Shown in pieces: positions 1-9,397 of a stretch of DNA of 64,000 nucleotides. This stretch comes from Alphaproteobacteria bacterium. GTDB taxonomy: Bacteria; Pseudomonadota; Alphaproteobacteria; TMED109. Under the pieces are notes generated by a model. It saw only the letters and a list, made by a program, of their open reading frames with translations. It was not told the origin of the DNA and did no database searches. The first letter of the stretch is position 1, and each line of letters begins with the position of its first letter. The DNA is taken from positions 62,001 through 126,000 of the forward strand of contig JAJEGJ010000095.1 in the NCBI GenBank assembly GCA_022819905.1, read 5' to 3'. The position numbers and the translations under genes were made by a program.

Positions 1-2138
1 ACGAGTACCGCAAGTACTGCGGTACGGCCAACACGATCGGCGTCCCGTTCCAGATCATCACGCCGGAGGAGGTCGCCGCGCTCTGGCCATTGTGCAACAC
101 GGAGGGGCTGGTCGGAGCGCTCTACCATCCCGACGACGGGCACATCGCTCCGGCCGACGTTACGCAGGCGATGGCCATCGGCGCCCGCAACCGGGGCGCC
201 GAGATCTACCAGAACACCCCCGTCACGGCCCTGGAACGGCAGTCGAACGGCGAGTGGCTGGTCCGGACGCCCGGCGGAGACATTACGTGCGAGCACGTGG
301 TCTGCGCGACCGGCAACTATAGCTGGCACACCGGTCGGATGCTGGGCATCTACCTTCCGACGATCCCGGTGGAGCACCAGTACATCGTCACGGATGAGGT
401 GCCGGAGTTGGTGGAACGGCACCGGCAGGGGCTCCCGGAAATGGCCGTGCTGCGCGAATCCGACGCCTCCTACTACCTGCGGGAAGAGCGTCAGGGCTAC
501 ATCCTGGGACCCTACGAGAAGGGGGCGCCGGCACGGTTCTGGGACGGCGTTCCGGAAAGCTTCGAGCGGGACCTCTTCCCCGGGGATCTCGATCGCCTGA
601 TGCCGCACGTGGAGGCGGCGATCAAGCGCGTTCCAAGCTTCGAGCGTGCCGGCATCAAGGACATCGTCAACGGCCCGATCGCCTACACGCCGGACGGCAG
701 TCCTCTGGTCGGGCCGGCCTGGGACCTACGGAACATCTGGCTGAACGAGGGGCACAGTTTCGGGATCACGGCCGCCGGCGGAGCCGGCTGGCAGCTCGCG
801 GAATGGATCATCGAAGGCCAGCCCTCGATCGACATGATGGATGTCGATCCCCGCCGCTTCGGGGCGTATGCGAACCAGCCGTACGTGCGGACCAAGAACG
901 AAGAGGCGTACGAACACGTCTTCATCATTCACTATCCGGACGAGGAGCGGCCGGCGGCGCGACCTGCCAAGACCAGCCCGATTCACGACCTGCTCGACGG
1001 CATGGGGGCGGTCTGGGGCCAGCGTTACGGCTGGGAACGACCCAACTGGTTTGCGCCGGCCGGCGTCGAGCGCTCGGATGTCTGGAGTTTCCGGCGCACG
1101 AACTACTTCCCGCACGTGGCGAGGGAACATCGGAACGTTCGCGAGAATGTCGGGATCATCGACATCACGAGCTTCTCCAAGTTCCGGGTATCGGGGCCGG
1201 GGGCGGAGGCCTGGCTTGACCGTCTCGTCTGCCGCAGGCTGCCCCGGGGGGTCGGCCGCATCCATCTGGCTCACGCGCTGACCCCGCAGGGCGGCGTGCG
1301 TTCCGAGTTCACGATCATGCGCGATGCCGGCGACAGCTTCTACCTGGTCAGTTCGGGTGCGGCAGAGCGTTTCGACGGCGACTATCTGACCAAGCGTCTG
1401 CCGGACGATGGCAGCGTCCGGCTCGACAATCTCACCACCTCCCACGCGACGCTCGTGGTCGCCGGCCCCAATGCCCGGGCAGTGCTGTCAAAGATCACGG
1501 AAGCGGATCTCGACGACGATTCGTTCAGGTGGCTGACCGGCCAGCACACGCACGTGGGACTGGCGCCCGTGCGCCTGATGCGCGTCAATTTCGTGGGCGA
1601 GCTGGGCTGGGAGATTCACCATCCGGTGGAATACCAGCGGCACATCTTCCTTGAGCTGCTGCGCGCGGGCGCGGAATTCGAGATCGGCCAATGCGGAATG
1701 CGCGCCATGGATTCGCTGCGGATCGAAAAGTCGTACCGCATGTGGGCCCAGGACCTCACGCGGGAATACACGATTCTCGAGGCCGGCCTTGGCCGGTTTG
1801 CCGCCCTGGACAAGGGGGAGTTCGTCGGCCGTGATGCGCTGATTCGCCAGCAAGCCGACGGCGTGCCCCGGCAGTTCGTGACGATCGAAGTGAGCGACAT
1901 TGACGATGCCGATCCCATTGGCAATGAACCGCTGTGGCAGGGCGAGACCATGATCGGTCGCGCCACGGCCGGTGCCTACGGTCATTTCACCGGAAAGTCC
2001 CTCGCGTTGGGCTACGTGGACGACGGCCACGGAACCGTCGGCACCGAACTCGACATCGAGATCCTGGGCAAGCGCTACTCGGCTCGGGTGATACCCGAGT
2101 CCCCGCATGATCCGGACAACGAGCGGCTGAGAGGCTGA
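1..2138 (+). CDS. FAD-dependent dehydrogenase fused to GcvT domains (dimethylglycine/sarcosine dehydrogenase-like), 5'-truncated
   Basis: The reading frame is open from base 3, so the N-terminus with the FAD-binding glycine motif lies outside the window; about 711 residues are present. The first ~270 residues are the rest of a DAO-type FAD oxidoreductase domain (GPIAYTPDGSPLVGPAWDLRN, then GHSFGITAAGGAGWQLAEWI near the end of the fold). A linker domain follows, then an aminomethyltransferase (GcvT) domain and its C-terminal barrel (GMRAMDSLRIEKSYRMWAQD, RFAALDKGEFVGRDAL). In this family the FAD half demethylates N-methyl groups of dimethylglycine, sarcosine or related amines and the GcvT half passes the C1 unit to tetrahydrofolate, probably in the cytosol. 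The exact substrate cannot be assigned. The next gene is on the opposite strand, so this gene ends its own transcript. Confidence 0.88.
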   Translation, partial: EYRKYCGTANTIGVPFQIITPEEVAALWPLCNTEGLVGALYHPDDGHIAPADVTQAMAIGARNRGAEIYQNTPVTALERQSNGEWLVRTPGGDITCEHVVCATGNYSWHTGRMLGIYLPTIPVEHQYIVTDEVPELVERHRQGLPEMAVLRESDASYYLREERQGYILGPYEKGAPARFWDGVPESFERDLFPGDLDRLMPHVEAAIKRVPSFERAGIKDIVNGPIAYTPDGSPLVGPAWDLRNIWLNEGHSFGITAAGGAGWQLAEWIIEGQPSIDMMDVDPRRFGAYANQPYVRTKNEEAYEHVFIIHYPDEERPAARPAKTSPIHDLLDGMGAVWGQRYGWERPNWFAPAGVERSDVWSFRRTNYFPHVAREHRNVRENVGIIDITSFSKFRVSGPGAEAWLDRLVCRRLPRGVGRIHLAHALTPQGGVRSEFTIMRDAGDSFYLVSSGAAERFDGDYLTKRLPDDGSVRLDNLTTSHATLVVAGPNARAVLSKITEADLDDDSFRWLTGQHTHVGLAPVRLMRVNFVGELGWEIHHPVEYQRHIFLELLRAGAEFEIGQCGMRAMDSLRIEKSYRMWAQDLTREYTILEAGLGRFAALDKGEFVGRDALIRQQADGVPRQFVTIEVSDIDDADPIGNEPLWQGETMIGRATAGAYGHFTGKSLALGYVDDGHGTVGTELDIEILGKRYSARVIPESPHDPDNERLRG

Positions 2139-2426
2139 CGGCGTTCGGTCAACTTCCTCGGGAGTTGACGGCGTAGCTGGCGCTCCGCCGGCTGCGGATA
2201 TCGACGCGACGGTCGACGTCCCGAAGGACGTCGCGCCTCCGCTGATCTCCGGGCTGCCGGGGCGGCGGCGTGGATCTTCCCGGTACGGGCATCCGCGACC
2301 GGCTGACGAGATCCGAACCGATGCCGTGACCGGCACCAGTTCTGCATGCGGTCCAAGGCAGTTTCGACGCTGGCTCCTGGCGGCGCCTGCACGTGGGGCC
2401 TTCCAGCAAGCGGATCCCCGGCTTGA

Positions 2427-5366
2427 TCAGGGAGACTCGATGGTGAGGGCGATGAACAGGTAGCGCCCCAGAGCGTCGTAGAGACCGGGAAAGGTGTTGC
2501 CGTTGCCGAAGTTGAACGGACCGGCCGCGCTGCCCGCTATCGGGGGCGCCTTGTCGAGCAGGTTGTTGATTCCGACGCGCAAGCTGGCCGTGTCGCTGTA
2601 GTCCCAGCTGGCGGACAGGTCGAAGTAGTGCCGGGCCCCGAGATCGATTTCGTCCGAATTAAGGTCGGTGATGCTGCTGATGAACCGCCACCCGAGCGTG
2701 GCGCGCACTTGCCAGGGCGTGTGCCAGGCGAGGCTGAAATTGTTCCGGAAGTCGGGATTGGGCGAGCCGCAGGTGGCCCCCCAATTGCCCGCGCAATCGA
2801 CCTTCGGGGCTCCGGCCAGCTCTTGCCGCTCCCACGTGGAGGTGATGGAGAGGACGTCGCTGAGGCTCAGGTGGCCCCAGTCGCCGATGTCGAGGCTGTA
2901 GCTGGCAGCGAGGTCAAACCCCCGCACTTTCTCCACCGCGAGATTGTCCAGAAACGAAACAACGTGGCCGCTTTTTTCGAGGTCGGATCCCAACCACAGG
3001 TCACCGCTCCGTCCGCGTCTGACCTTGGCGCACTGCGCGGCGTTGCCGTCCAGGCATTGATCCAGGATGAAGTTCGGCCGCAGCGCGCTGATGCCTTTTC
3101 GGATTTCGATCGAGTAGTGGTCCAGGCTGAAGGTCAAGCGGTCGAGAAACGTCGGTGTCCAGACCAGGCCGTAGGCGTAGGTGTCGGATTCCTCCGGCGC
3201 TAGGTCGGTGTTGCCGCCCTGCAGGTAGTTGTACTGGTTGGCCGGTGAGTGTTCGATCCGGCCGAACTGAGCGGATGTCACGCCGCTCCGGGCGCACTCC
3301 TCGAGCGTCCGGCCGGCAGCCGTCGTGCCGTTCGCAACCGGGCCACCGCACGGATCGGCGTTCATGTCGAAAAGGTTGAAGCCCGGCGGCAGAAACCGTT
3401 CCCGCACGTTGGGGCCGCGAATCGCGCGCTGGATGCTGGCTCGCAGGCGGACGCCCGCGTTGATCGCCCAGCTTGCTCGAATGCCGAACGTGTCCGTCTG
3501 CTTGCCGTAGTCGTAGTCGGAGTACCGATAGCCACCGTCCAGCGACAGCTCGTCCGCGTACGGAGTGTCCTCCGCCAGCGGCACGCCGGCCTCGACGAAG
3601 AACTCCGAGACCTCGATTCCGCCGCTGACGGGTCGACTGGCGCCGCCTTGGCCGGCACCGTCGCCGCTGCGGAAAGCCTCGTCCGGATCGTACGTCAGGT
3701 ATTCCCGCCGGTACTCCGCACCAATCACCACTTTCGGGCCCGACAGCGCGAACGGCGACTTGACCCCGTACTCGGCAAGATTGCCGGCGAGATGGCCCGA
3801 CACGATCGTCTGGTCGGTGGATCCGCGAGCTGACAGGGGCAACGTCAGATAGTCGATCATCGGTTGGGCGACCGCGCCTTCTCGGAAAATGTTCCAGGGC
3901 ACGCAGTCCGGGTCAGAACCTTCCAGCGCCGAACGGCACACGATCCGCCCCGTACCGGGGTCGCGAACGGCATCCAGCGCGCGCTCGATTCGAGTTCTCG
4001 ACAGATCGTTCAGGTAACGACGGCGCATGTCGACTGCGGCGCGCTGGTAGTGGACGTCGTATCGCCACGGGTCTGTCAGGCGCCCGCGCAAGCCGACCAC
4101 GCCCCGGTAGGAAGTGTGGCGGAGGTCGTCCTGCCGCGCACCCCCCTCGACGTTGCGGCGGCCGATGAAGACCGTCTGCTCGTCGCCTCTGTTCAGCCCG
4201 TACCGTCCGCACAGCAAATCGAATTGCTGCTCCGACAGAAAGGCGTTTCCGCAGCCCAGCGTATCGGTGACGAAGAAGGCGCCAGACGGGGCGATCTGGG
4301 CCACGGATCGATTGTCCATGAACATGAGTTCGGTGTAGGCCCGGGCATGCTCGCTGACGCCGAGGTTGGCCAGCAGGCCGGCGGTCCACCGCTTGTCGGG
4401 GCGCTGGAAGTAGTTTGCCGGACCGAAGTTGTAGGTGGTGCCTTCTCTGGGGACGAACTGGTCGCCCTCCACCTTGTAGTCGAAGCCGTCCAGGCCACGA
4501 GCCTTCAGCAGGCCGAAGTCGGAAAACGTGCCCTGCGGCTGCGTGGCAGAACCGAAGCACGTCGTGAGGTCATTGCTCAGTGCGCACGAGCTGTAGTCCC
4601 GGTCTCCCTGAAGCACCGCCGCGATGTCGCGGTAGGTCGCATAGACGGTCATGTGGCCATCGCCGCCGCGAAGGGCCGTTCCTGCGATCAGCGATGCATT
4701 CGCGATCTCGCCATCCCGCACCGAGCCATCGGCAGTCCGGTAGCCGGCGTCCTGAACGATTCCCTGCCATCGTTCGTTGCGGTTGCCGTGCTGATACTGG
4801 CTCAACTGGTAACGCAGCTTGACCCCCTCGAAGTCATCCAGAAGCTGGACGTTCACGACACCGGCCACGGCGTCCGAGCCGTACGTGGCCGAGGAACCGC
4901 CGGTCAGCACGTCGACGGACTCGATCAGGGAACCCGGGATTTGGTTGATGTCGGCACCGGCGCCGCCCTGGAGGGGTGATCCCGCCGGGAGTCGGCGGCC
5001 GTTGACTAGCACGAGCGTGCGTTTCGCGCCGAGCCCGCGGAGATTGAGCGTGGCCGTCCCGGTGGAAGAGTTCGACTGCCCGGCGTTCTGGTTCGTGAAC
5101 ACCTGCGGAAGGTTCCGCAGCGCGTCCTCGACGCGCACCGTGCCCTGGGACAACAGGTCTTCCGCGTCGGCTCGGATCATCGGGCTGGCGCTGGTCAGGT
5201 CAGGTCTCCGGATCCGTGACCCGGTCACGACGAGCTCTTCGAGTTGCCGGAGCGTCGGATCAGCCCCGAGCGGCTCGTCGTCCGCCGCCCGGGAAATGGT
5301 GGCTGGCGCCAGCAGCGAGAGGGACAGGACCATCACGCAGCCGGTTCGCACGAAATCTGTCGACAC
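2427..5366 (-). CDS. TonB-dependent outer-membrane receptor
   Basis: About 979 residues. A signal peptide (TGCVMVLSLSLLAPATISRA) is followed by a TonB-box-like stretch (LEELVVTGSRI), a plug domain (NLRGLGAKRTLVLVNGRRLP, SVDVLTGGSSATYGSDAVAGVVN) and a long beta-barrel region ending in typical receptor strands (LGWRFISSITDLN, LRVGINNLLDKAPP). Such receptors import substrates across the outer membrane using TonB energy; the substrate is unknown. The frame is open to 5525, but I chose the GTG at 5366 because GGGGGAA sits about 5 bases upstream and the signal peptide then begins naturally. The gene stands alone, convergent with the FAD/GcvT gene, which may hint at uptake of a methylated substrate but proves nothing. 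Confidence 0.9.
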   Translation of the reverse strand: MSTDFVRTGCVMVLSLSLLAPATISRAADDEPLGADPTLRQLEELVVTGSRIRRPDLTSASPMIRADAEDLLSQGTVRVEDALRNLPQVFTNQNAGQSNSSTGTATLNLRGLGAKRTLVLVNGRRLPAGSPLQGGAGADINQIPGSLIESVDVLTGGSSATYGSDAVAGVVNVQLLDDFEGVKLRYQLSQYQHGNRNERWQGIVQDAGYRTADGSVRDGEIANASLIAGTALRGGDGHMTVYATYRDIAAVLQGDRDYSSCALSNDLTTCFGSATQPQGTFSDFGLLKARGLDGFDYKVEGDQFVPREGTTYNFGPANYFQRPDKRWTAGLLANLGVSEHARAYTELMFMDNRSVAQIAPSGAFFVTDTLGCGNAFLSEQQFDLLCGRYGLNRGDEQTVFIGRRNVEGGARQDDLRHTSYRGVVGLRGRLTDPWRYDVHYQRAAVDMRRRYLNDLSRTRIERALDAVRDPGTGRIVCRSALEGSDPDCVPWNIFREGAVAQPMIDYLTLPLSARGSTDQTIVSGHLAGNLAEYGVKSPFALSGPKVVIGAEYRREYLTYDPDEAFRSGDGAGQGGASRPVSGGIEVSEFFVEAGVPLAEDTPYADELSLDGGYRYSDYDYGKQTDTFGIRASWAINAGVRLRASIQRAIRGPNVRERFLPPGFNLFDMNADPCGGPVANGTTAAGRTLEECARSGVTSAQFGRIEHSPANQYNYLQGGNTDLAPEESDTYAYGLVWTPTFLDRLTFSLDHYSIEIRKGISALRPNFILDQCLDGNAAQCAKVRRGRSGDLWLGSDLEKSGHVVSFLDNLAVEKVRGFDLAASYSLDIGDWGHLSLSDVLSITSTWERQELAGAPKVDCAGNWGATCGSPNPDFRNNFSLAWHTPWQVRATLGWRFISSITDLNSDEIDLGARHYFDLSASWDYSDTASLRVGINNLLDKAPPIAGSAAGPFNFGNGNTFPGLYDALGRYLFIALTIESP

Positions 5367-5915
5367 GACATTCCCCCAGAAGATCAGCTTCCTCGTCGGC
5401 GGCATACGGCAGGGCGTCGTGCGCGATCGCGACTCCTGCGGCCGGTACAGGGGGCCAGGTGCATCGTGGGCCATTCGATGGACGGGACGCTGGCCATCCG
5501 GTGCGCCCGAGGGTCTCCGAGGCACCGCCGTTTGCCAGGATCAGCAAGCGTCGCCGCTGCCGCACCCAGATAGGGTCCGTTAGGGAGCCAGCGCTTCCCG
5601 ATCCGCGACAAAGGGATCGTACACGAGGCATCCGGGATGTACAGTGTGCGGGACCTCCTGAACGCCGTGACGTGCAGGTTTCACATCCAGCAATGCTTCT
5701 CTCCGTACTGGTGACGGGTCTGTCGCCAACCTTCGGCTGCAATGATCGAAGCAAGTAGGGCCACCTGGGCCGCAGATCGCCTGTGCCTCGGTCGTTGCCG
5801 GAAGCGATAGGGGCGCCGTGGTCTGGAACCGTCGCATTCCCAGCGTGGGACCTTCCCCGGCTATGGTTCGCAGAACTCTGTCCCGTCAGGGGAGCCCGGT
5901 TCAGAAGCGTTCGGG
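5367..5915. other. Intergenic region, no convincing gene
   Basis: About 550 bases between the divergent TonB receptor and the DUF1489 gene. It must hold both promoters, but no clear -35/-10 pair stands out. A minus-strand open frame at 5580-5837 ends in a protein-like stretch (HGVQEVPHTVHPGCLVYDPF) that I cannot match to a family; it may be a gene relic. Confidence 0.5.
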
Positions 5916-6365
5916 ATGATTGAGGGCATGAGCGCTCGGCCAACTCTGCATCTCCTCAAGATCGCCCAGGGGATCGAGACGCCTGTCGCGCTGCGCCGGG
6001 CGCAGCAGCGCCGCCTTCGCTCGGCTGCCAGCGGGCAGGGGCGACTCGCGCATTTCACCCGTAATCGTCCGGTGCGCGCCGCCGAACTCTTGGCGGGCGG
6101 GTCCATCTACTGGGTGATCCGGGGGCACATCTCGGTTCGACAGCGTCTGCTGGACATCGTCGACGCAACCAATGCCAGAGGTACCCAGGGGGTAGAACTG
6201 GTGTTTCATCCGGAGCTGGTCACGACCGAACCGCGCCGTCATCGGGCGTTCCAGGGCTGGCGGTATCTCGATGCGAGCCTGGCGCCGCCGGACCGGGCCA
6301 CCGTCATCGATCCGGGCCTGCCCGACTCGCTGGCCCGAGACCTGTATCGTCTCGGATTGCTGTAA
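5916..6365 (+). CDS. DUF1489 family protein
   Basis: 149 residues. It matches the DUF1489 pattern, a small cytosolic protein found mostly in alphaproteobacteria: LHLLKIAQGIETP near the start, then a strand with HFTRNRPVRAAELLAGGSIYWVI and ISVRQRLLDIV, and an acidic/aromatic C-terminus (LPDSLARDLYRLGLL). Its function is not known to me. The ATG at 5916 gives the longest form; the ATG at 5928 would match the usual family start more closely, but its possible Shine-Dalgarno (GAGGG) is too near. It is followed on the same strand by the GlcG/HbpS-like gene, but a ~95 base gap argues for separate expression. Confidence 0.85.
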   Translation: MIEGMSARPTLHLLKIAQGIETPVALRRAQQRRLRSAASGQGRLAHFTRNRPVRAAELLAGGSIYWVIRGHISVRQRLLDIVDATNARGTQGVELVFHPELVTTEPRRHRAFQGWRYLDASLAPPDRATVIDPGLPDSLARDLYRLGLL

Positions 6366-6460
6366 CGAGACCCCTGCCGCAGCATGCGCCATGCAGCGTG
6401 AATCATTTTTTCACAATTCGGCGCTACGATTTTGCGGTGCATCCTAATCGGAGTTTCCCC

Positions 6461-6976
6461 ATGAAAAAGTTTGTAGGTCTGTTGATCGCCGGAGTATTCG
6501 CTGCCGGTCTCACCCCCGCAGCGTCGGACGCGCACGTCGAGATGCGCCCGATGCTGACTCTCGGGATGGCCAAGGCCATGGCCGATGCGTGCGAGGCGTT
6601 TCGCGAGACCCAAGAGAACTTCCGCGCGATCAACATTGCAATTGTTGATCGAGGGGCGGACCTGGTGCTGTTCCGGCGCCAGAACGACGCGTTCCTCGGC
6701 AGTTTCGAGATCGCATTGCGGAAGGCGCAGTCGGCGGCCCGCCTGCCCATTCCGACGCGCATGCTGGGCGAAATCGTGCACGGGAAGGACGGACAGCCCG
6801 GCCGGGCGCCCGCCCTTGGCGAATTTCACCACGTGACCGCATTGACCGGGGGACTGCCGATTCGCATGGCTGACGGCGCATTGGTCGGCGCGATTGGCGT
6901 GAGCGGCGCGACGGGAGACCAGGACGAGCAGTGTGCGCAGGCAGCGATCGACGCCGTCGCGGACATGCTGCAGTAG
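6461..6976 (+). CDS. Secreted heme-binding (GlcG/HbpS, DUF336) family protein
   Basis: 171 residues. The N-terminus is a signal peptide (MKKFVGLLIAGVFAAGLTPAASDA), so the protein is probably periplasmic. The rest is a single GlcG/HbpS domain: LTLGMAKAMADACEAF, NIAIVDRGADLVLFRRQNDAFLG, IALRKAQSAAR, a glycine-rich GGLPIRMADGALVGAIGVSG core and a final helix AAIDAVADMLQ. Family members bind heme or corrinoids and are often encoded beside catabolic genes; the ligand here is unknown. I chose the ATG at 6461 because GGAG lies 8 bases upstream and the signal peptide then starts cleanly; the frame is open from 6398. The deacylase gene begins 9 bases downstream, so the two are probably cotranscribed. 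Confidence 0.87.
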   Translation: MKKFVGLLIAGVFAAGLTPAASDAHVEMRPMLTLGMAKAMADACEAFRETQENFRAINIAIVDRGADLVLFRRQNDAFLGSFEIALRKAQSAARLPIPTRMLGEIVHGKDGQPGRAPALGEFHHVTALTGGLPIRMADGALVGAIGVSGATGDQDEQCAQAAIDAVADMLQ

Positions 6977-6985
6977 GAGCGTCCG

Positions 6986-8668
6986 GTGCACGACCTCGCC
7001 ATCCGCGACGCGTTGATCGTCGACGGCACCGGCAAACCGTCATTTCACGGTGATTTGGCGGTGGAGAACGGGCAGGTGGTTGCCCGGGGCGGTGAGGTCG
7101 GCGCCGCCCGTGAGACGATCGATGCGGACGGCCTGGCGCTGGCTCCGGGGATTGTCGACACGCATACCCATTTCGATGCGCAGCTGACCTGGGACCCCAG
7201 CGCGTCGCCCTCGCCGTCGCTGGGCGTCACCACCGTCGTGATCGGCAATTGCGGCTTCACGATCGCGCCGTGCCGCGAACGGGACCGCGACGCGACGTTG
7301 CGGAATCTCACGCACGTGGAAGGCATGTCGCTATCGGCGCTCCGGGAAGGCGTGCGCTGGGAATTCGAGAGTTTTCCGGAGTATCTGGACCTGCTGGCAG
7401 GGTGCGGACTGGTCCCGAACGTGGCGTCGTATATCGGACATTCGTCGGTCCGCACGTACGTGATGGGTGAGGCGGCGACGGAACGGGAGGCCACCGACGA
7501 GGAGATCAGCCGGATGGCGGAGATCGTGCGCGATTCTGTCACCGCCGGCGCGATTGGATTTTCGACTACCACGTTCGAGGGACACAACGGCGAAAACGGC
7601 GTCCCCATGCCATCGCGCTTCGCCTCGGAAGCCGAGGTGGGCGCCCTGGTGCGGGCGATGGGCGAGACCGGACGCGGAGTCTTCATGCTGACTGCCGGGA
7701 GCGGGACCAAGCTTGGCAGCCTCGAGAAGATGGGCGCGGAAGCCCGTCGACCGGTGCTCGTGGCCGCCTTCCTCCACAATCCGACCCGGCCGGACGGAGT
7801 CCGGCGGGGACTGGCGCGGCTCGATGCGGCTGCCGAGCGCGGGACCGAGATGTGGGGCCAGGTTTCGTGCCGGCCGCTCAGCCTGGAGTTCACGATGGCA
7901 AGCCCCTACCTGTTCGAGGGGTTGAGCGCCTGGAAGCCGGCAATGACGGCCGACGGCGCGGAAGGCCTGCAATCGGTCTACGCGTCAGAGGAGTTCCGGG
8001 CCGCGGTACGGGCGGAGCTTGCAGTCCCGGCCAAGGTTCGGCTCTTCAACGGGGACTGGGAAAAGATCATCGTCCGGGAAGTGTCTCCGGCTGGAGATTC
8101 GGCGCTCGAGGAACGATCACTGCGCGATCTCGCGACGGCCACGGGACAAGATCCTCTTGACTGGCTGTTAGATCATGCGGTTGATGGCGGCCTTGACACC
8201 TTGTTTGTGGCCCAGCTGCTCAACACCGACGAAAAGGCCGTGAGCGAGGGTCTGGTCCACGACCGAAGCCTGATCAGCCTGTCGGACGCAGGTGCTCACC
8301 TTACGTTCTTCTGCGACGCGGGGTTTGGCCTGCATTTGCTCGGGCACTGGGTGCGCGACCGGGAGTTGTTCTCACTGGAAGAGGGCGTACACCGTCTGAG
8401 CGGCCGTCTCGCCGACATCATGCGGATTCCGGGACGGGGCCGGCTGGTGCCCGGACAGGCGGCCGACATGATGCTGTTTGATCCGGAACGGGTTGGCGTG
8501 GGCTTGTCGAAACGGGTCCACGATTTGCCGTCGGGGGCACCGCGGCTGGTGGCAACGGCGGAAGGGCTGCACGGCGTCTGGGTCAACGGTATCCGGGTAA
8601 CCAGTGCTGAAGGAACGTCCGTCGCCGGGGCGACGCCGGGACAGCTGGTCCGGTCGTTCCACGCCTGA
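6986..8668 (+). CDS. N-acyl-D-amino-acid deacylase family amidohydrolase
   Basis: 560 residues, GTG start with GGAG 6 bases upstream. Amidohydrolase-3/D-aminoacylase type: the small beta-sandwich lobe opens with HDLAIRDALIVDGTGKPSFHGDLAVENG, the metal-binding motif follows as GIVDTHTHFDAQLTWDP, then GVTTVVIGNCGFTIAPC with the conserved Cys, and near the end SLISLSDAGAHLTFFCDAGF carrying the catalytic Asp, with a closing GRLVPGQAADMMLFDPERV strand. Relatives hydrolyse N-acyl-D-amino acids or similar amides. The substrate cannot be predicted. It follows the GlcG-like gene closely. A paralogue with the same motifs lies at 54539-56263. Confidence 0.87.
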   Translation: MHDLAIRDALIVDGTGKPSFHGDLAVENGQVVARGGEVGAARETIDADGLALAPGIVDTHTHFDAQLTWDPSASPSPSLGVTTVVIGNCGFTIAPCRERDRDATLRNLTHVEGMSLSALREGVRWEFESFPEYLDLLAGCGLVPNVASYIGHSSVRTYVMGEAATEREATDEEISRMAEIVRDSVTAGAIGFSTTTFEGHNGENGVPMPSRFASEAEVGALVRAMGETGRGVFMLTAGSGTKLGSLEKMGAEARRPVLVAAFLHNPTRPDGVRRGLARLDAAAERGTEMWGQVSCRPLSLEFTMASPYLFEGLSAWKPAMTADGAEGLQSVYASEEFRAAVRAELAVPAKVRLFNGDWEKIIVREVSPAGDSALEERSLRDLATATGQDPLDWLLDHAVDGGLDTLFVAQLLNTDEKAVSEGLVHDRSLISLSDAGAHLTFFCDAGFGLHLLGHWVRDRELFSLEEGVHRLSGRLADIMRIPGRGRLVPGQAADMMLFDPERVGVGLSKRVHDLPSGAPRLVATAEGLHGVWVNGIRVTSAEGTSVAGATPGQLVRSFHA

Positions 8669-8739
8669 ACCCGAACCTGCGGACCGCAGGGTCACGCCCA
8701 ACATCTTCCGCTCGCCTAGCGGCCCTGACGCGACATGCC

Positions 8740-9369
8740 TCAGCGGTTGGGCAGCACGTCGATGCCGCGGCACCGCAACAACCTCTTGTCCGCGGTCACC
8801 AACGTCAGGCCGTGCACTGCGGCAGTAGCAACGATGAACCAATCCGCCGGATCCTAATGCTCAACATCGACGGTGCGGCTGGCAAGTGCCGCATCGACCG
8901 TGAGCGGGGCCTCTGCGATCGGGGCAATCGACATCGCCTGGCGCAGACACCGGAAGGGATCGGGATCGAGTGCCACCTGCCCGCGCTCAGCAAGAAGCAG
9001 CGCCTCCCACACGCTGATGGGTGAAATTTGGAGTGCGTTTTCCTGAGACTGAAGAGCGTGTGCTGTAGTGCCGCCAAGTCGATCCGGGTCCAGCAGGCTC
9101 CATAACCAGATGTGTGTGTCGAGTAGCAATCCCATCTGCTTGAGAGCTTCCCAATCCATGGAATTCGTGACAGGGGCGACGAGGTCGCCACGGACCTCGC
9201 CCTGATCCTTCATCTTGCCAAGCCAATTCCCTCCCGGACTCGGCGGCGGCAAGACTTGGTCGATCGGCTTGCCGAACCGGGTCACGAGCAGGGGTTTGCG
9301 GGTCTTTCCCACCCGGTCAAGAACGGCCAGACAGGTCGCCTTGAATTTCGAAATCTGAATCTCTTCCAT
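8740..9369 (-). pseudogene. Phd antitoxin fused in frame to a VapC (PIN) toxin that carries an internal TAG stop
   Basis: Read from 9369 down, the frame encodes a Phd-like antitoxin (MEEIQISKFKATCLAVLDRV, KPLLVTRFGKPIDQVLPP, ending DWEALK). With no stop it continues through one Gln codon (CAG) into a VapC start (MGLLLDTHIWLWSLLDPDRLG, PISVWEALLLAERGQVALD). The frame ends at a TAG at 8854-8856 after TVDVEH. Directly beyond that TAG the same frame carries the normal VapC C-terminus (DPADWFIVATAAVHGLTLVT, ending LPNR) to a TGA at 8740. The truncated product keeps the first PIN Asp and the Glu but loses the last acidic residues (DPAD), so it should be inactive unless the TAG is read through. The antitoxin stop seems to have changed TAG to CAG, and a toxin Gln codon CAG to TAG. 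Confidence 0.82.
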
Positions 9370-9397
9370 GGGACCAAATTTACGATGGTCCGAGTCC

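Noticed and set aside
3864..4979. Plus-strand 371-codon open frame inside the TonB receptor gene
   Set aside because: It is the antisense shadow of the receptor, whose motifs and barrel strands are clear on the minus strand.
5580..5837. Minus-strand open frame of 85 codons between the TonB receptor and the DUF1489 gene
   Set aside because: Its C-terminal third looks protein-like, but I could match it to no family, its N-terminus is low-complexity and no Shine-Dalgarno is evident. It is kept only as a possible relic.
8740..9369. TAG read as an amino acid (recoding) to explain the interrupted VapC
   Set aside because: Other intact genes in the window end in TAG, so TAG is a working stop here. 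A plain nonsense mutation is simpler.
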